Below are positions 49,959 through 59,888 of a stretch of DNA of 64,000 nt, piece by piece. The DNA lies in contig JACAET010000039.1 of NCBI GenBank assembly GCA_013388685.1, positions 91,763 through 155,762 of the forward strand, read 5' to 3'. Both the position numbers and the translations under genes were made by a program. Under the pieces are notes generated by a model. It was not told where the DNA came from. It did not search any database and was given only the letters and a program-made list of their open reading frames with translations. Within the stretch, counting starts at the first letter, position 1. Each line of letters starts with the position of its first letter. The stretch comes from Chloroflexota bacterium (GTDB lineage Bacteria > Chloroflexota > Anaerolineae > Anaerolineales > Villigracilaceae).

Positions 49959-50948
49959 TCAAATTGTCCTGAAAGACCGGAAACGCTCATAGGTGTTTTT
50001 CAGCCAGTCGGTTGTGTCGCGGTAATAGATGAAACTGGCTGCCAGCAGCACGGTTGTAATAAAGGCATGCCCGGCAATGCCGACCAGCATCATCCACGAA
50101 TCGCCGGAGGGCACGCTCCACAGGTAATTCAGTCCGGTCGAAAGAATGATGACCGAAAACACGAACAGGCTGCTCGTGGGCAGGGTGACGCGGGACATGC
50201 TCAAACTGGCGAACATGGAATGGAGGGCGTTCTGCCTGCGCACGAAGATTCCATGCGGCATGAAAAACAACGGAACGATCAGCCAGAAGGATACAAGGAT
50301 CGCCACAAATGCCGCCCCGTTTGCCAGAAGCGGACTGACCAGCGCCAGCAAACTCAGCACCATGAGCGCCGGGAATAAAACTACCAGCAGTCCGATCCAC
50401 CAGACCAGGGAGAGGATGCCGGTTTGAACGATGGCGCGCCATGGGTTGATCATTTCCTGCTCGTTCGATGCGGCGATCGAAACGGAACGAAAGTATAGCC
50501 CTCCGCCGATCCAGCCTGCCAGCGTCAACGCGACCGTCCACCCCAGCATATGCAGGACTGAAGGAATTTGGACAACATTCTGGATTCCCAGCGGGGTTCG
50601 CAAAGGCAGGGATTCGGGAATCATGCCGGAAAGCAAGCTCGGAATTCCGATGGGGAAGGTACGCAGATTGGTCAGGACATTGATGAGCCCAAGCAGATCC
50701 ACACGTTCCTCGAGGATGGCAAGATTCTGGACGGGAAGCCCCGCCCGGTTGTTGATCTCCACCCACTCGCGCAGGAGGGAGTGGTATAAATTTCCTGCGC
50801 TCAACCGCGGTCCCAGCCACAGGAACAGATCGAGGACGAAGGGCAAAAGGATCAGCGTAATATGATTGGAAACGGCATCGAAACCCGCCTGGAGCGAACC
50901 CATCACGCCCGGCGGGGGCGGAAGCGTTTCCGGTGTTTGAGCGTTCAT
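49959..50948 (-). CDS. Hypothetical multi-pass membrane protein
   Basis: Multiple hydrophobic segments; opposite orientation to 51020 gene. Confidence 0.7.
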   Translation of the reverse strand: MNAQTPETLPPPPGVMGSLQAGFDAVSNHITLILLPFVLDLFLWLGPRLSAGNLYHSLLREWVEINNRAGLPVQNLAILEERVDLLGLINVLTNLRTFPIGIPSLLSGMIPESLPLRTPLGIQNVVQIPSVLHMLGWTVALTLAGWIGGGLYFRSVSIAASNEQEMINPWRAIVQTGILSLVWWIGLLVVLFPALMVLSLLALVSPLLANGAAFVAILVSFWLIVPLFFMPHGIFVRRQNALHSMFASLSMSRVTLPTSSLFVFSVIILSTGLNYLWSVPSGDSWMMLVGIAGHAFITTVLLAASFIYYRDTTDWLKNTYERFRSFRTI

Positions 50949-51019
50949 AACCACTTGATTCTACCATACGGGCATGGCGCGCTTGGCATTCGTCGAAGGG
51001 ACAGGTACAATCCTTCCCT

Positions 51020-51832
51020 ATGAAGGAAAACGACCGGTTCATGCCGGACCCGAACCGTATCGGACTGCTCACATCCACCGTCCTGCTGGCGCTTGCCCTG
51101 ACGCGGTTCATTCCGTCGCAAGGATACGGTCTCGAGGTTCGATTCCCCCCACTTCCTTTCGCGGTTACGCTGGACCTTGCCACGCTCATGAATGTACTGG
51201 TGGCCTGCCTGACGGCGGCGGGCATGGATTGGCTGGTGCGCGGACACCCTGCGCTGAAGGACAGGCTGACCTTTCAATGGTGGTTCCTGCCAACCCTGAC
51301 TGCGTTTGTCATCAGCATTCCCCTGTCTGCGCTCCCCGGGCGGGCATGGTGGATCGGCTTCTTGCTCGGCGGGGTATTTATATTCTTCGTCTTCCTCGCC
51401 GAATACATTGTGGTGGACCCGGACGCGCCGTATTACACGTGGTCGGTGGCAGGATTGACCGCCATCTCCTGCACATTATTCTTCATCCTTGCCGTTGCAC
51501 TGCATTCGAACGGCGTGCGTTTGTTCATTCTCCTGCCCGCCCTGTTCATCGCCGCGGCGCTGGCGAGCCTGCGTATTCTGCAATTATGGATGGGCGGCAA
51601 ATGGCAGATTGCCTGGTCGTTTGGGATTGGTATGACATCCGTGCAAGTGGCGGCGGGATTGCATTACTGGCCCCTTACACCAATCCAATTTGGTTTGCTG
51701 CTGATCGGTCCGCTCTATGGGTTGATTGATCTCGCCATCAATCTGGGCGAGAACATGCCCGCGCGCCGCGCCGCCCTGGAACCCGCCGTCGTTTCCGCGC
51801 TTTGCTGGGGACTGGCGCTTTTCGTTCGGTAA
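51020..51832 (+). CDS. Hypothetical multi-pass membrane protein
   Basis: Regular hydrophobic helices over 270 aa; coupled to downstream JAMM gene. Confidence 0.7.
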   Translation: MKENDRFMPDPNRIGLLTSTVLLALALTRFIPSQGYGLEVRFPPLPFAVTLDLATLMNVLVACLTAAGMDWLVRGHPALKDRLTFQWWFLPTLTAFVISIPLSALPGRAWWIGFLLGGVFIFFVFLAEYIVVDPDAPYYTWSVAGLTAISCTLFFILAVALHSNGVRLFILLPALFIAAALASLRILQLWMGGKWQIAWSFGIGMTSVQVAAGLHYWPLTPIQFGLLLIGPLYGLIDLAINLGENMPARRAALEPAVVSALCWGLALFVR

Positions 51833-51833
51833 A

Positions 51834-52238
51834 ATGATGCGGCAATTGATTCTCACCAGGGAACACGTTCGGGAGATCGAGAGGCATGTGGCGCTCCATG
51901 CCCCGCTGGAGGCGTGCGGCTTACTGGCAGGAAAGAACAACCGGGTGGAACACGTTCTGTTTGTGAGGAATCAGGCTGAAAGTCCCGTGCGATTCGTGAT
52001 GGATCCGGTCGAGCAACTTCGGGCATTCGACTGGATGGACGCCCAAAGGCTTGACCTGCTGGGCATCTTCCACTCGCATCCCGCGGGACCGGAAACCGTA
52101 TCCCCCACCGACATCGCCGAAGCCGCGTATCCCGTCGTGCATGTGGTCTGTTCACAAACGGGCGGCGTCTGGAAACTGCGCGGGTTCTGGATCGAGAATG
52201 ACGAAGCGGTCGAGATTGTTTTGCGGGTTGTCGAATAG
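51834..52238 (+). CDS. M67 family (JAMM/MPN+) metallopeptidase
   Basis: 'HAPLEACGLLAGKNN' and JAMM motif 'LGIFHSHPAGPETVSPTDIAEAAYP'. Confidence 0.9.
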   Translation: MMRQLILTREHVREIERHVALHAPLEACGLLAGKNNRVEHVLFVRNQAESPVRFVMDPVEQLRAFDWMDAQRLDLLGIFHSHPAGPETVSPTDIAEAAYPVVHVVCSQTGGVWKLRGFWIENDEAVEIVLRVVE

Positions 52239-52294
52239 AGCAACCCGGGCAGGCTTGTTGTGTTTAATGTTTTATACTCATTCGGAGGAACGCG

Positions 52295-52984
52295 ATGCAG
52301 TTAATGATCGATGCAGGAATCGTGGTGCTCGGATATATTCTGGGTTCCATTCCTTTTGGAATGTTGATTGTCAAGATCAAAACGGGCAAGGACTTGCGCG
52401 AAATCGAAAGCGGGCGCACCGGCGGGACGAATACCGTCCGGGCGGCGGGCTTTTGGGCTGGCTTGCTGACTGCCATTCTCGACATCCTGAAAGGGGCGGC
52501 GTCGGCATGGCTCGCGCAGGCTGTCAGCCCGGAGAATCATCTGGTGCATGTGCTGACTCCCGTGTGTGCCATCATCGGTCATAACTACTCGATTTTTCTA
52601 ATCCGGCGCGACGCCGACGGCAGATTGCGCTTCCACGGCGGCGCGGGCGGCGCTCCGGCGCTGGGCGGCGCCGTGGGGCTGTGGGGATGGATGTTTCCCA
52701 TCGCGTTCGGCGCTGGCGCGTTGATCTGGTTTACCATCGGCATCGCCTCCGTCACCACGTTGACAATTGGCTTGCTGGTGACCGTTGTCTTTGCGGTGCG
52801 CGCCTATCTGGGGTATCAAAATCCGATTGATGTGTTATATGGCATCCTGGCGTTGTTCCTGCTGGTTTGGGCGCTGCGCCCCAACATCCGAAAATTGCTC
52901 GAAGGCAAGGAGCGCGTCGTCAGTTTCAGTTTGAACGGCTGGCTGAGGGCAAGAAAACAGGCAAGAGATACCGGCGACCGGTAG
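52295..52984 (+). CDS. plsY: Glycerol-3-phosphate acyltransferase PlsY
   Basis: 'VLGYILGSIPFGMLIVKIKTGKDLREIESGRTGGTNTVRAAGFWAGLLTAILDILKGAASAWLA', 'VCAIIGHNYSIFL'. Confidence 0.93.
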   Translation: MQLMIDAGIVVLGYILGSIPFGMLIVKIKTGKDLREIESGRTGGTNTVRAAGFWAGLLTAILDILKGAASAWLAQAVSPENHLVHVLTPVCAIIGHNYSIFLIRRDADGRLRFHGGAGGAPALGGAVGLWGWMFPIAFGAGALIWFTIGIASVTTLTIGLLVTVVFAVRAYLGYQNPIDVLYGILALFLLVWALRPNIRKLLEGKERVVSFSLNGWLRARKQARDTGDR

Positions 52985-52998
52985 GCGGGCAACGGTCA

Positions 52999-53112
52999 GC
53001 CTCCGTTTCATCGCCGCGCCCGTCGGAAGCGGGAAAGTCGTGAAAGCGGAGCAAGATTTACCTTGCACCAGGAACGAACGCGCAAACAGGGAGGCGACAT
53101 GAACGTCGCACG
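52999..53112 (+). other. Candidate structured leader RNA with short uORF (MNVARR*)
   Basis: CTCCGTTTCA/TGAAAGCGGAG long stem (53001-53051), inner CCCG-TCGGAAG-CGGG, then GCAAG-ATTTAC-CTTGC (53051-53066), then SD-like GGGAGG and ATG at 53099 in GCGAC-ATGAAC-GTCGC (53094-53109). Confidence 0.35.
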
Positions 53113-53147
53113 ACGGTGAAACTGGTATTGAATGGCAAAACGGGTGT

Positions 53148-54431
53148 ATGCTTGGGAAAATTCACTCGAACCGGATAGTAACCATGCCGCTAGCCACTGG
53201 CAAAGACAAGAAACGCATCCGCCTGCATCGGAACGTCTGGGTGGTTACGATCACCTCCCTGCTGACCGACATCTCGTCCGAGATGATCGTTCACCTCGTC
53301 CCGCTCTTCCTCTCCAACGTGCTGGGTGTCCGCACCGCCGTCATCGGTCTCATTGACGGGGTTGCCGAAACCACCGCCAGCCTGCTCAAGATCTATTCGG
53401 GCGCCCTCTCCGACAGACTCGGTCAACGCAAGTGGATCACCGTGTCGGGGTACGCCCTCTCGACCCTCGCCAAACCCTTCCTCTACATCGCCAACACTTG
53501 GAGCTGGGTGCTCGGCGTCCGTTTTGCGGACCGAGTCGGCAAGGGGATCCGCACCGCGCCGCGCGACGCCCTCGTGGCAGACTCGGTCGAACCGGCTCAA
53601 CGCGGACTTGCCTTCGGGCTCCACCGCGCCGGCGACACCCTCGGCGCATTCCTCGGACTGGGGCTTGCTGCGCTCATCGTCTGGCTGAGCCAATCCCGGG
53701 CGGAGTCCCTGACGCGTGCCACCTTCCAGGTTGCCATCCTGATCAGCATCGTCCCTGCCGTATTGGCGGTGATCGTCCTTGCCGTTGGCGCGAAAGATGT
53801 TGCCAGGGCAAATCCATCGGCCGCGCCCTCCCTTTCGCTCAAGGGATTCGACAGCCGCTTCAAATCCTTTCTGTTGGTTGTCGTCCTCTTCACTCTCGGC
53901 AACTCATCGGACTCGTTCATCGTCCTGCGCGGACAGGAGCGCGGATTGAACGTCGTACAGGTCATGCTCATGGTGATGACCTTCAACTTCATCTATGCAC
54001 TTCTCGCGGGACCTCTGGGTGCGCTCTCCGACCGGATCGGACGCCGACGCCTGATCCTCCTCGGCTGGTTCGCCTACGGATTGGTTTATCTCGGTTTCGC
54101 CTTCTCGCAGACGGGCTGGCAGGTGTGGATGTTGTTCGGGCTGTACGGCATCTACTACGCCGCGACCGAGGGTGTGGCAAAAGCCCTGGTCGCAGACATC
54201 GTGCCCGAGTTCCAGAGGGGAACCGCCTACGGTCTGTACGCCGCGGCGGTGGGACTCACCGCCCTTCCCGCTTCCCTCATTGCGGGCATCCTGTGGCAGG
54301 GTGTCGGCACATGGACGGGTTTCGGCGCGTCTGCCCCATTCTTCTTCGGCGCGGCGATGGCGCTGCTGGCGGGTATCCTGTTTTGGAGATTGGTCAATAA
54401 GGGGGTTCGGGAGTCTTCGAGCGTTCGTTAA
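53148..54431 (+). CDS. MFS transporter
   Basis: 12-TM pattern; 'GLIDGVAETTASLLKIYSGALSDRLGQRKW', 'FADRVGKGIRTAPRDALVADSVEPAQRGLAFGLHRAGDTLGA'; alternative start at 53184. Confidence 0.93.
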   Translation: MLGKIHSNRIVTMPLATGKDKKRIRLHRNVWVVTITSLLTDISSEMIVHLVPLFLSNVLGVRTAVIGLIDGVAETTASLLKIYSGALSDRLGQRKWITVSGYALSTLAKPFLYIANTWSWVLGVRFADRVGKGIRTAPRDALVADSVEPAQRGLAFGLHRAGDTLGAFLGLGLAALIVWLSQSRAESLTRATFQVAILISIVPAVLAVIVLAVGAKDVARANPSAAPSLSLKGFDSRFKSFLLVVVLFTLGNSSDSFIVLRGQERGLNVVQVMLMVMTFNFIYALLAGPLGALSDRIGRRRLILLGWFAYGLVYLGFAFSQTGWQVWMLFGLYGIYYAATEGVAKALVADIVPEFQRGTAYGLYAAAVGLTALPASLIAGILWQGVGTWTGFGASAPFFFGAAMALLAGILFWRLVNKGVRESSSVR

Positions 54432-55549
54432 GAACGGCGCGGCAGTGAATGCACGATCGTTTGCGAAATCGAACTCAGGTGCCTGTCCAGATTGAAATTC
54501 TCTGCAATAAATGCCTTCCCTCTGGACCCCAGTGTTTTTGCATAGCGCCGGTCTTCGAGCAGGCGCAACATGTGTCGCGACATGCCCTCCACATCGTGTT
54601 CGTCCACCAACAGTCCCGTTTCTCCATCGCGAATGACTTCAGGGATGCCTGCATGGCGTGTGCTGATCACCGGTACGCCCGCCGCTGACGCTTCCAGAAT
54701 GGAAACAGGCGTGCCTTCCATGTCTCCATCCAGAGCGGTGATGGAGTGTTGGACATACGCCCTTGCAATGCGCAGATGCCGTATGAATTCGTCGCGGGAG
54801 ATGACGCCCGGAAAGGAAACCGCCCCTTCAATGTTTAAATGGCGCGCCAGATTTTTACAGGCATTGAGCAGGACGCCCTCTCCGGCAATCACCAATCGGG
54901 CGTCGGGATGTCTGTTCGCCGCCTCCTTGAAAGCCAGCAGGGTATAGTAGGGCGCCTTTTTGTCTATGAATCTTCCGACGCTGACGAATACTTTTTCTTC
55001 CAGGCGGGGTTCGATCTTCAGGAAACTGTCATGCGGACCATAGGGGTTGTAGCGAATTTTGTCCGGCGGGCAGCCAAGTTCCTCGACCCGTTTTTGCATT
55101 GCCCGGCTCACGACAAACACGGCTGCGGCGTATTGGAACATTTCTTTGTAGCCGGTTTCGTATTGTTCTATGATCTGATGTACGAACGCGTCGTAGCCGT
55201 GGAAGTGAACCAGCAGAGGCAGCCCCAGTCTCTTGCAGACTTTCAGGACTCCCACACCGGTGGGACCGTATTCCGCCAGGACGCATTCTATTTTTTCCCT
55301 GCGCAGCGAACGGGCGAATGCCTTTTCCTCGATGAATAACGGGGATGGCAAGATTTCCGCGATCAGCCGGTTGAACGTCCGTTCCCAAATCGTCCGAGGC
55401 GCCAATCCGCCTTTTCCTTCCAGCATGGTCGGCAGCCATCCTCCATAGTAGAAGCTTACCTGCGCGCCGGGAAGATGTTTGTGCGCCTGTATGAAGGTTT
55501 CGGAGTATATGTCGCGATGGGGGGAAGCGATGGCAAGTTTGATATTCAT
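54428..55549 (-). CDS. Glycosyltransferase family 4 (GT-B)
   Basis: 'LPLLVHFHGYDAF', 'FVSVGRFIDKKAPYYTLLAFKEA', 'EGTPVSILEASAAGVPVISTRHAGIPEVIRDGETGLLVDEHD'; start set at 55549 (ATGA overlap). Confidence 0.93.
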   Translation of the reverse strand: MNIKLAIASPHRDIYSETFIQAHKHLPGAQVSFYYGGWLPTMLEGKGGLAPRTIWERTFNRLIAEILPSPLFIEEKAFARSLRREKIECVLAEYGPTGVGVLKVCKRLGLPLLVHFHGYDAFVHQIIEQYETGYKEMFQYAAAVFVVSRAMQKRVEELGCPPDKIRYNPYGPHDSFLKIEPRLEEKVFVSVGRFIDKKAPYYTLLAFKEAANRHPDARLVIAGEGVLLNACKNLARHLNIEGAVSFPGVISRDEFIRHLRIARAYVQHSITALDGDMEGTPVSILEASAAGVPVISTRHAGIPEVIRDGETGLLVDEHDVEGMSRHMLRLLEDRRYAKTLGSRGKAFIAENFNLDRHLSSISQTIVHSLPRRS

Positions 55550-56268
55550 GCCTGTTTCTTTTTCGCCAAGCCGTACAAGCCCGTGATCATTTGTCCTTCC
55601 GCAAAGGAGTAATCGAAGTCCCTGTCTCTGGCGATCAGGTATTGCATGATCGGTTTGATCAGAACAGACAGCAGCGCTCGTTTCCGCGGCGAAAGAGGCG
55701 ACCTTCTCGCCCACAAGCCCAGCATTTGCGCCAGTGAGGCGTGCCAGCCGCCGCTTGCCCGGAGTTCCGTTTCGACGAATCCCGAGTTTCTCAAATGTCT
55801 TTCCAGCGCGAACGGCGTGTACCGGTATTCGTCCCTCGGCACCTCGTGAAGATTCCATAAAAAAGGAACCGTAAAAAACAGAACGCCTCCGGGTTTCAAG
55901 ACCCGGTGAACTTCACGCAGGAGGATTTCCGGTTCGGGGCAGTGTTCCAGCACTTCTGTGGCAATGCAGCTTTCGAAGCTGTCATTTTCAAAGGGCATGG
56001 TCCTGCCGTCCCATGTGTAATCGGGCTTGATGTGTTCGTCGTATACCAGAGCGGTTTCGATATCCAGCCCCACATATTCCCTTACGGCGCTGTGTTTCAG
56101 AATATACTCCCTGTAGGGCATCTTCCCGCATCCGGCGTCGAGCAGTCTCCCGTTCAGCGCGGGAAGCGCCCAGTCAATTGCCGCCTTGATGGACGAGCGA
56201 ATGAGATACCGGTCCAGGTTTGACAGGCTGAACGGTATTTGAATGAAATTATCACCGACTTCGCTCAT
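55546..56268 (-). CDS. Class I SAM-dependent methyltransferase
   Basis: 'RLLDAGCGKMPYREYI', 'ATEVLEHCPEPEILLREVHRVLKPGGVLFFTVPF'. Confidence 0.93.
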   Translation of the reverse strand: MSEVGDNFIQIPFSLSNLDRYLIRSSIKAAIDWALPALNGRLLDAGCGKMPYREYILKHSAVREYVGLDIETALVYDEHIKPDYTWDGRTMPFENDSFESCIATEVLEHCPEPEILLREVHRVLKPGGVLFFTVPFLWNLHEVPRDEYRYTPFALERHLRNSGFVETELRASGGWHASLAQMLGLWARRSPLSPRKRALLSVLIKPIMQYLIARDRDFDYSFAEGQMITGLYGLAKKKQA

Positions 56269-56321
56269 GGCTTGTTTTTCGTCCGCTGTCTGCCGTGGGG
56301 TCAGGGTTGACCACCCGGCGG

Positions 56322-57290
56322 TTATGTTTTCTTCCGAACGAGGAGGGTTTTGATCAGGCTTTTTAATTTTGCGGCTCTTCCTGCCATTTCCCTTTTTTCG
56401 CTGTGCGCCTTCAACAGGGTCTCGAAATCGGACAGCGCGTCGAGCGTTTTTTGCAGAAATATTCTTTTGTGCCTGTCGTCGGACAGATAGGAAAGGATGG
56501 CAATATGGTATTGTACAACCTTCCTTTGCATGTCCAGCGCCGAAAGTGTGGAATAATGCCCGGAGCCCCGCCGATAGATGCCCATGGTTTCGTCGAGGCG
56601 AAACAAAGGTCCCTTTTCGGAAAGCAGGATGAAAAGAAAATAATCTCCGACCGGCGAAAATTCGATTTCGAACGGCGCCGGGATGGGGATGTTTCTGAAC
56701 ATGACCGAGCCCGTGTGAATAAAGTTTCTATGCTTCAGCAGGTCCAGGACGGTGATTTCCCTTTTGTTTTCGATGGCGAGGTACCTTCTTTCCATCACTT
56801 CGTCTTCTTTCACCTGACTGCCCTCCAGGGCTCGCACTTTATGAAAACACAAAACATATTCGGGATGTTTTTCCAGGAAGTCGAACTGTTTTTGCAATTT
56901 CAGGGGGTCGGTCCAATAATCGTCGCCTTCGCAGAGCGCGATATATTTGCCTCGCGCGCGAGGGATTTGGTAGGTCGGGGTTATTTTTATGCCCTGAGAA
57001 AACCGGTTCACGCTTTGGTACATGGGGAAAATCAGATGCGGATACTGTTTTTCATACTCCTTTATGATCTCTATTGTCCCGTCGGTGGAGGCGTCGTCGT
57101 GAATCAAGATTTCAACGGGGAATGTCGTCCTCTGCATCAGGAACCCCTCCATGGCGTCGCGGATGTAGGGGGCGTGATTATAGGTGATGCATGAAACGCT
57201 GACCCAAGGGACTTCGTTCTGACTCCAGCGTTGTTCGGTGACGAGGATGGGTTCGGGCAGAAGCGGGCGAGGGGATGTTTCAATCGGCAT
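56322..57290 (-). CDS. Glycosyltransferase family 2 (GT-A)
   Basis: 'VSVSCITYNHAPYIRDAMEGFLMQRTTFPVEILIHDDASTDGTIEIIKEY', 'YIALCEGDDYWTDPLKLQKQ'. Confidence 0.95.
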   Translation of the reverse strand: MPIETSPRPLLPEPILVTEQRWSQNEVPWVSVSCITYNHAPYIRDAMEGFLMQRTTFPVEILIHDDASTDGTIEIIKEYEKQYPHLIFPMYQSVNRFSQGIKITPTYQIPRARGKYIALCEGDDYWTDPLKLQKQFDFLEKHPEYVLCFHKVRALEGSQVKEDEVMERRYLAIENKREITVLDLLKHRNFIHTGSVMFRNIPIPAPFEIEFSPVGDYFLFILLSEKGPLFRLDETMGIYRRGSGHYSTLSALDMQRKVVQYHIAILSYLSDDRHKRIFLQKTLDALSDFETLLKAHSEKREMAGRAAKLKSLIKTLLVRKKT

Positions 57291-58482
57291 CGGTACGTTT
57301 GGTTCTTTTCAGGATTTCGCCGGATGACGATACGGCAAAACGGATGATCGCGCAAATTTTTTCGATCTCCCGCGGAGTGACGGCAGTGCCCGTCGGCAAT
57401 TGCAATACCCTTTGGGTAAGCCTTTCGGTTTCCGGCAGGGGCGGCACATGCCAGGAACGATACGGCTCCATTTGATGGCAACCCGGATAGAAATACCGCC
57501 GTGCGCGTATATTCTCGGCATGGAGGATGTCTACTACTGTATCGCGGTCAATGACGGCTTTTTCTTCGTCCACTTCGATGACGATGTACTGGTAGTTGTT
57601 CCTTTCCTGCGGGTCATACTGGATCATTCGAATCCCGGGGATGCCATCCAATTCAGCGATGTACGCCCGGTAATTGCGCCGATTGACGTCAATGAATTCA
57701 TCGAGGCTTTCCAGGGAAGTCAACCCCATGGCGGCTGAAATCTCGCTCATTTTGCCGTTCGTGCCCAGCCCCACCACTTTGTCGAGACCGGCAAAGCCAA
57801 AGTTGCGCATACTGCGCGCCCGTTGGGCAATTTCCTCGTCGTTTGTGGTGATGGCGCCGCCTTCGAACGAGTTGAAGAATTTCGTCGCATGGAAACTGAA
57901 CACCTCGGCGTGACCGAAGCCTCCGATGATCCGTCCGTGATGGGTGCAGGCGAGAGCGTGCGCCGCGTCGAACATCACCTTCAGCCCGTGCCTTTGGGCA
58001 ATGTCGTTCAATGCCTCGACATTGCAGGCGCGTCCCCATACATGCACTCCGAGAATACCGGTTGTGCGCGGCGTAATCAATCGTTCGACTTCCGCCGGGT
58101 CTATATTATGGGTGAGAGGATCCACATCGCAAAACACGGGGGTAATGCCCAGCCATTGCATGGCGTGCGCGGTGGCGACAAAGGTGAAGGATGGAAGGAT
58201 GACCTCGCCCTGCAATTCCAGCGCGCGCGCGGCGATTTCCAGGGCAATTGTGGCGTTGGCAATCGCAACACAATGATCCACCTTCAAAAACTCGGCAAGG
58301 CGTTGTTCCAACTCGATCAGGAATGGACCGTTGTTGCTTAACCAGCGGCGGTCGAGCAGATCATTGATGCGCGCTTGCAGTTTCTCGCGGTTGCCGATAT
58401 TGGGACGTCCGACATGCAGAGTTTCTTCGAAGGCAGGCGGTCCGCCGAACAATGCCAGTTCTTGTACGCTGTTTTTTTTCAT
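57280..58482 (-). CDS. DegT/DnrJ/EryC1/StrS family PLP aminotransferase
   Basis: 'LGVHVWGRACNVEALNDIAQRHGLKVMFDAAHALACTH', 'FSFHATKFFNSFEGGAITTND'. Confidence 0.95.
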   Translation of the reverse strand: MKKNSVQELALFGGPPAFEETLHVGRPNIGNREKLQARINDLLDRRWLSNNGPFLIELEQRLAEFLKVDHCVAIANATIALEIAARALELQGEVILPSFTFVATAHAMQWLGITPVFCDVDPLTHNIDPAEVERLITPRTTGILGVHVWGRACNVEALNDIAQRHGLKVMFDAAHALACTHHGRIIGGFGHAEVFSFHATKFFNSFEGGAITTNDEEIAQRARSMRNFGFAGLDKVVGLGTNGKMSEISAAMGLTSLESLDEFIDVNRRNYRAYIAELDGIPGIRMIQYDPQERNNYQYIVIEVDEEKAVIDRDTVVDILHAENIRARRYFYPGCHQMEPYRSWHVPPLPETERLTQRVLQLPTGTAVTPREIEKICAIIRFAVSSSGEILKRTKRTDAD

Positions 58483-58646
58483 GTAAGCTTCTGTTGTCCT
58501 GTTGGCGGCTCATGGTCGTCTCGCCTGGTTCGCGTCTTTTGCCGGGTATCCTCCACAGCCTCGATTCCCGAATTCGAAGCGGAATGAGAGGGCAGGTATG
58601 GCGCACAACCGAACGCTCCTCGCGCGCTTTTACAAAGCGCCCACTA

Positions 58647-59744
58647 TCACAAACCCATGACGCCAAATATCAGAAAGGAAACGCCCAGTGCCAGCAGGGT
58701 GTTGAAAACAGTTGCCGCCCAAAATACGATCACCGGCGACCATCCCAGGCGGCTCAGGTCTTTGATCGAAAGTTCCAGCCCGATACAGAAAAATGCCGCC
58801 GCAAACGCCCATTTATTCCAAAGGTTGATGAGGTCCAACTGTTCCGTTGTCAGCAATCCCAGCGAAACCAGCACGGATGCCGCGACAAAGCCGATCAGAA
58901 ATTTGGGGAAACGTTCCCAAACGACTTTCAAACCGGGGCGTTCCCCCGGTTGGCGATCCACCTTGACCGCAAAATATACCGCCAACAGGAACGCGACGAT
59001 GCCGATGAAGACGTTTTGCGCCAGCTTTAAGACCGCCGCCACCTGTTGAGCGGTTTCACTGTGGATGGTGCCGGCTCCAATGACTGCGGCAGTTGTGTCA
59101 ATATTGCCGCCGAACCACGCCCCGGCGACATCCGCCGGTAGTCCCATGCGATTGGCAAGAAGCGGCATCAGGATCATCAACGGCATGGCAGTGATAATCA
59201 CCAGCCCGGATGTATAAGTGACGTCCTCCTTTTTTGCCGCCACAGCCCCCGCCGCCGCAATCGCCGCGGAAACGCCGCACACGGATACCGCAGTCGCCAT
59301 GACCGCCCTGAGTTTGTCGTTGACCTTCATTTTTCCAGCCAGCCACCAGGTGAAAAAGAACACCGTTGTCACCATGATAACGGCTTGAAGCACCCCCCCC
59401 ATGCCTTTGGAAAGCAACTCTCCCAGTGCAATTCTGGTCCCCAGCAGAACCAACCCGATTTTCAAAAACAATTCCGTTTTAACGGCGGGCGCGACAAATT
59501 CATGGGCGTTTACCGATCGCAGGACGATATTCACGAGCAAGCCGAGGAGAACAGCCACCAAGGGGTATTCGATGGGATTCTTGGAGATGTTCCGTTTCGC
59601 CAGCAACGAGGCGATGCCGGTATCCATCTCAGCGATCAGCAGGACAAAAAAGAGCACCATCAGCGCCCCCAGGAACACGCGGATGCCCGCGCGAAGTCGG
59701 CTGTTTGAGGCGGCGTCATTATTCATTTGATTTGCTCCGGTCAT
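58647..59744 (-). CDS. YeiH/UPF0324 family putative sulfate exporter
   Basis: 'VFFFTWWLAGKMKVNDKLRAVMATAVSVCGVSAAIAAAGAVAAKKEDVTY', 'GAWFGGNIDTTAAVIGAGTIHSE'. Confidence 0.92.
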   Translation of the reverse strand: MTGANQMNNDAASNSRLRAGIRVFLGALMVLFFVLLIAEMDTGIASLLAKRNISKNPIEYPLVAVLLGLLVNIVLRSVNAHEFVAPAVKTELFLKIGLVLLGTRIALGELLSKGMGGVLQAVIMVTTVFFFTWWLAGKMKVNDKLRAVMATAVSVCGVSAAIAAAGAVAAKKEDVTYTSGLVIITAMPLMILMPLLANRMGLPADVAGAWFGGNIDTTAAVIGAGTIHSETAQQVAAVLKLAQNVFIGIVAFLLAVYFAVKVDRQPGERPGLKVVWERFPKFLIGFVAASVLVSLGLLTTEQLDLINLWNKWAFAAAFFCIGLELSIKDLSRLGWSPVIVFWAATVFNTLLALGVSFLIFGVMGL

Positions 59745-59857
59745 TTGAACAGACCAAGAAGGGGCCAGGGCAATTGGGGAAGCGCGCCAAGGAGCGCCAG
59801 GGCAATCACCAAGACGGCAATGGCAATCGCCACCCAGTCTTCGTTTAATTTTTGCAT
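59741..59857 (-). CDS. 38-aa single-TM small membrane protein coupled to YeiH-family gene
   Basis: 'MQKLNEDWVAIAIAVLVIALALLGALPQLPWPLLGLFK'; ATGA overlap with YeiH start. Confidence 0.65.
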   Translation of the reverse strand: MQKLNEDWVAIAIAVLVIALALLGALPQLPWPLLGLFK

Positions 59858-59888
59858 ATTCACTTGGATATCCGCGCCGGATCGCCGT

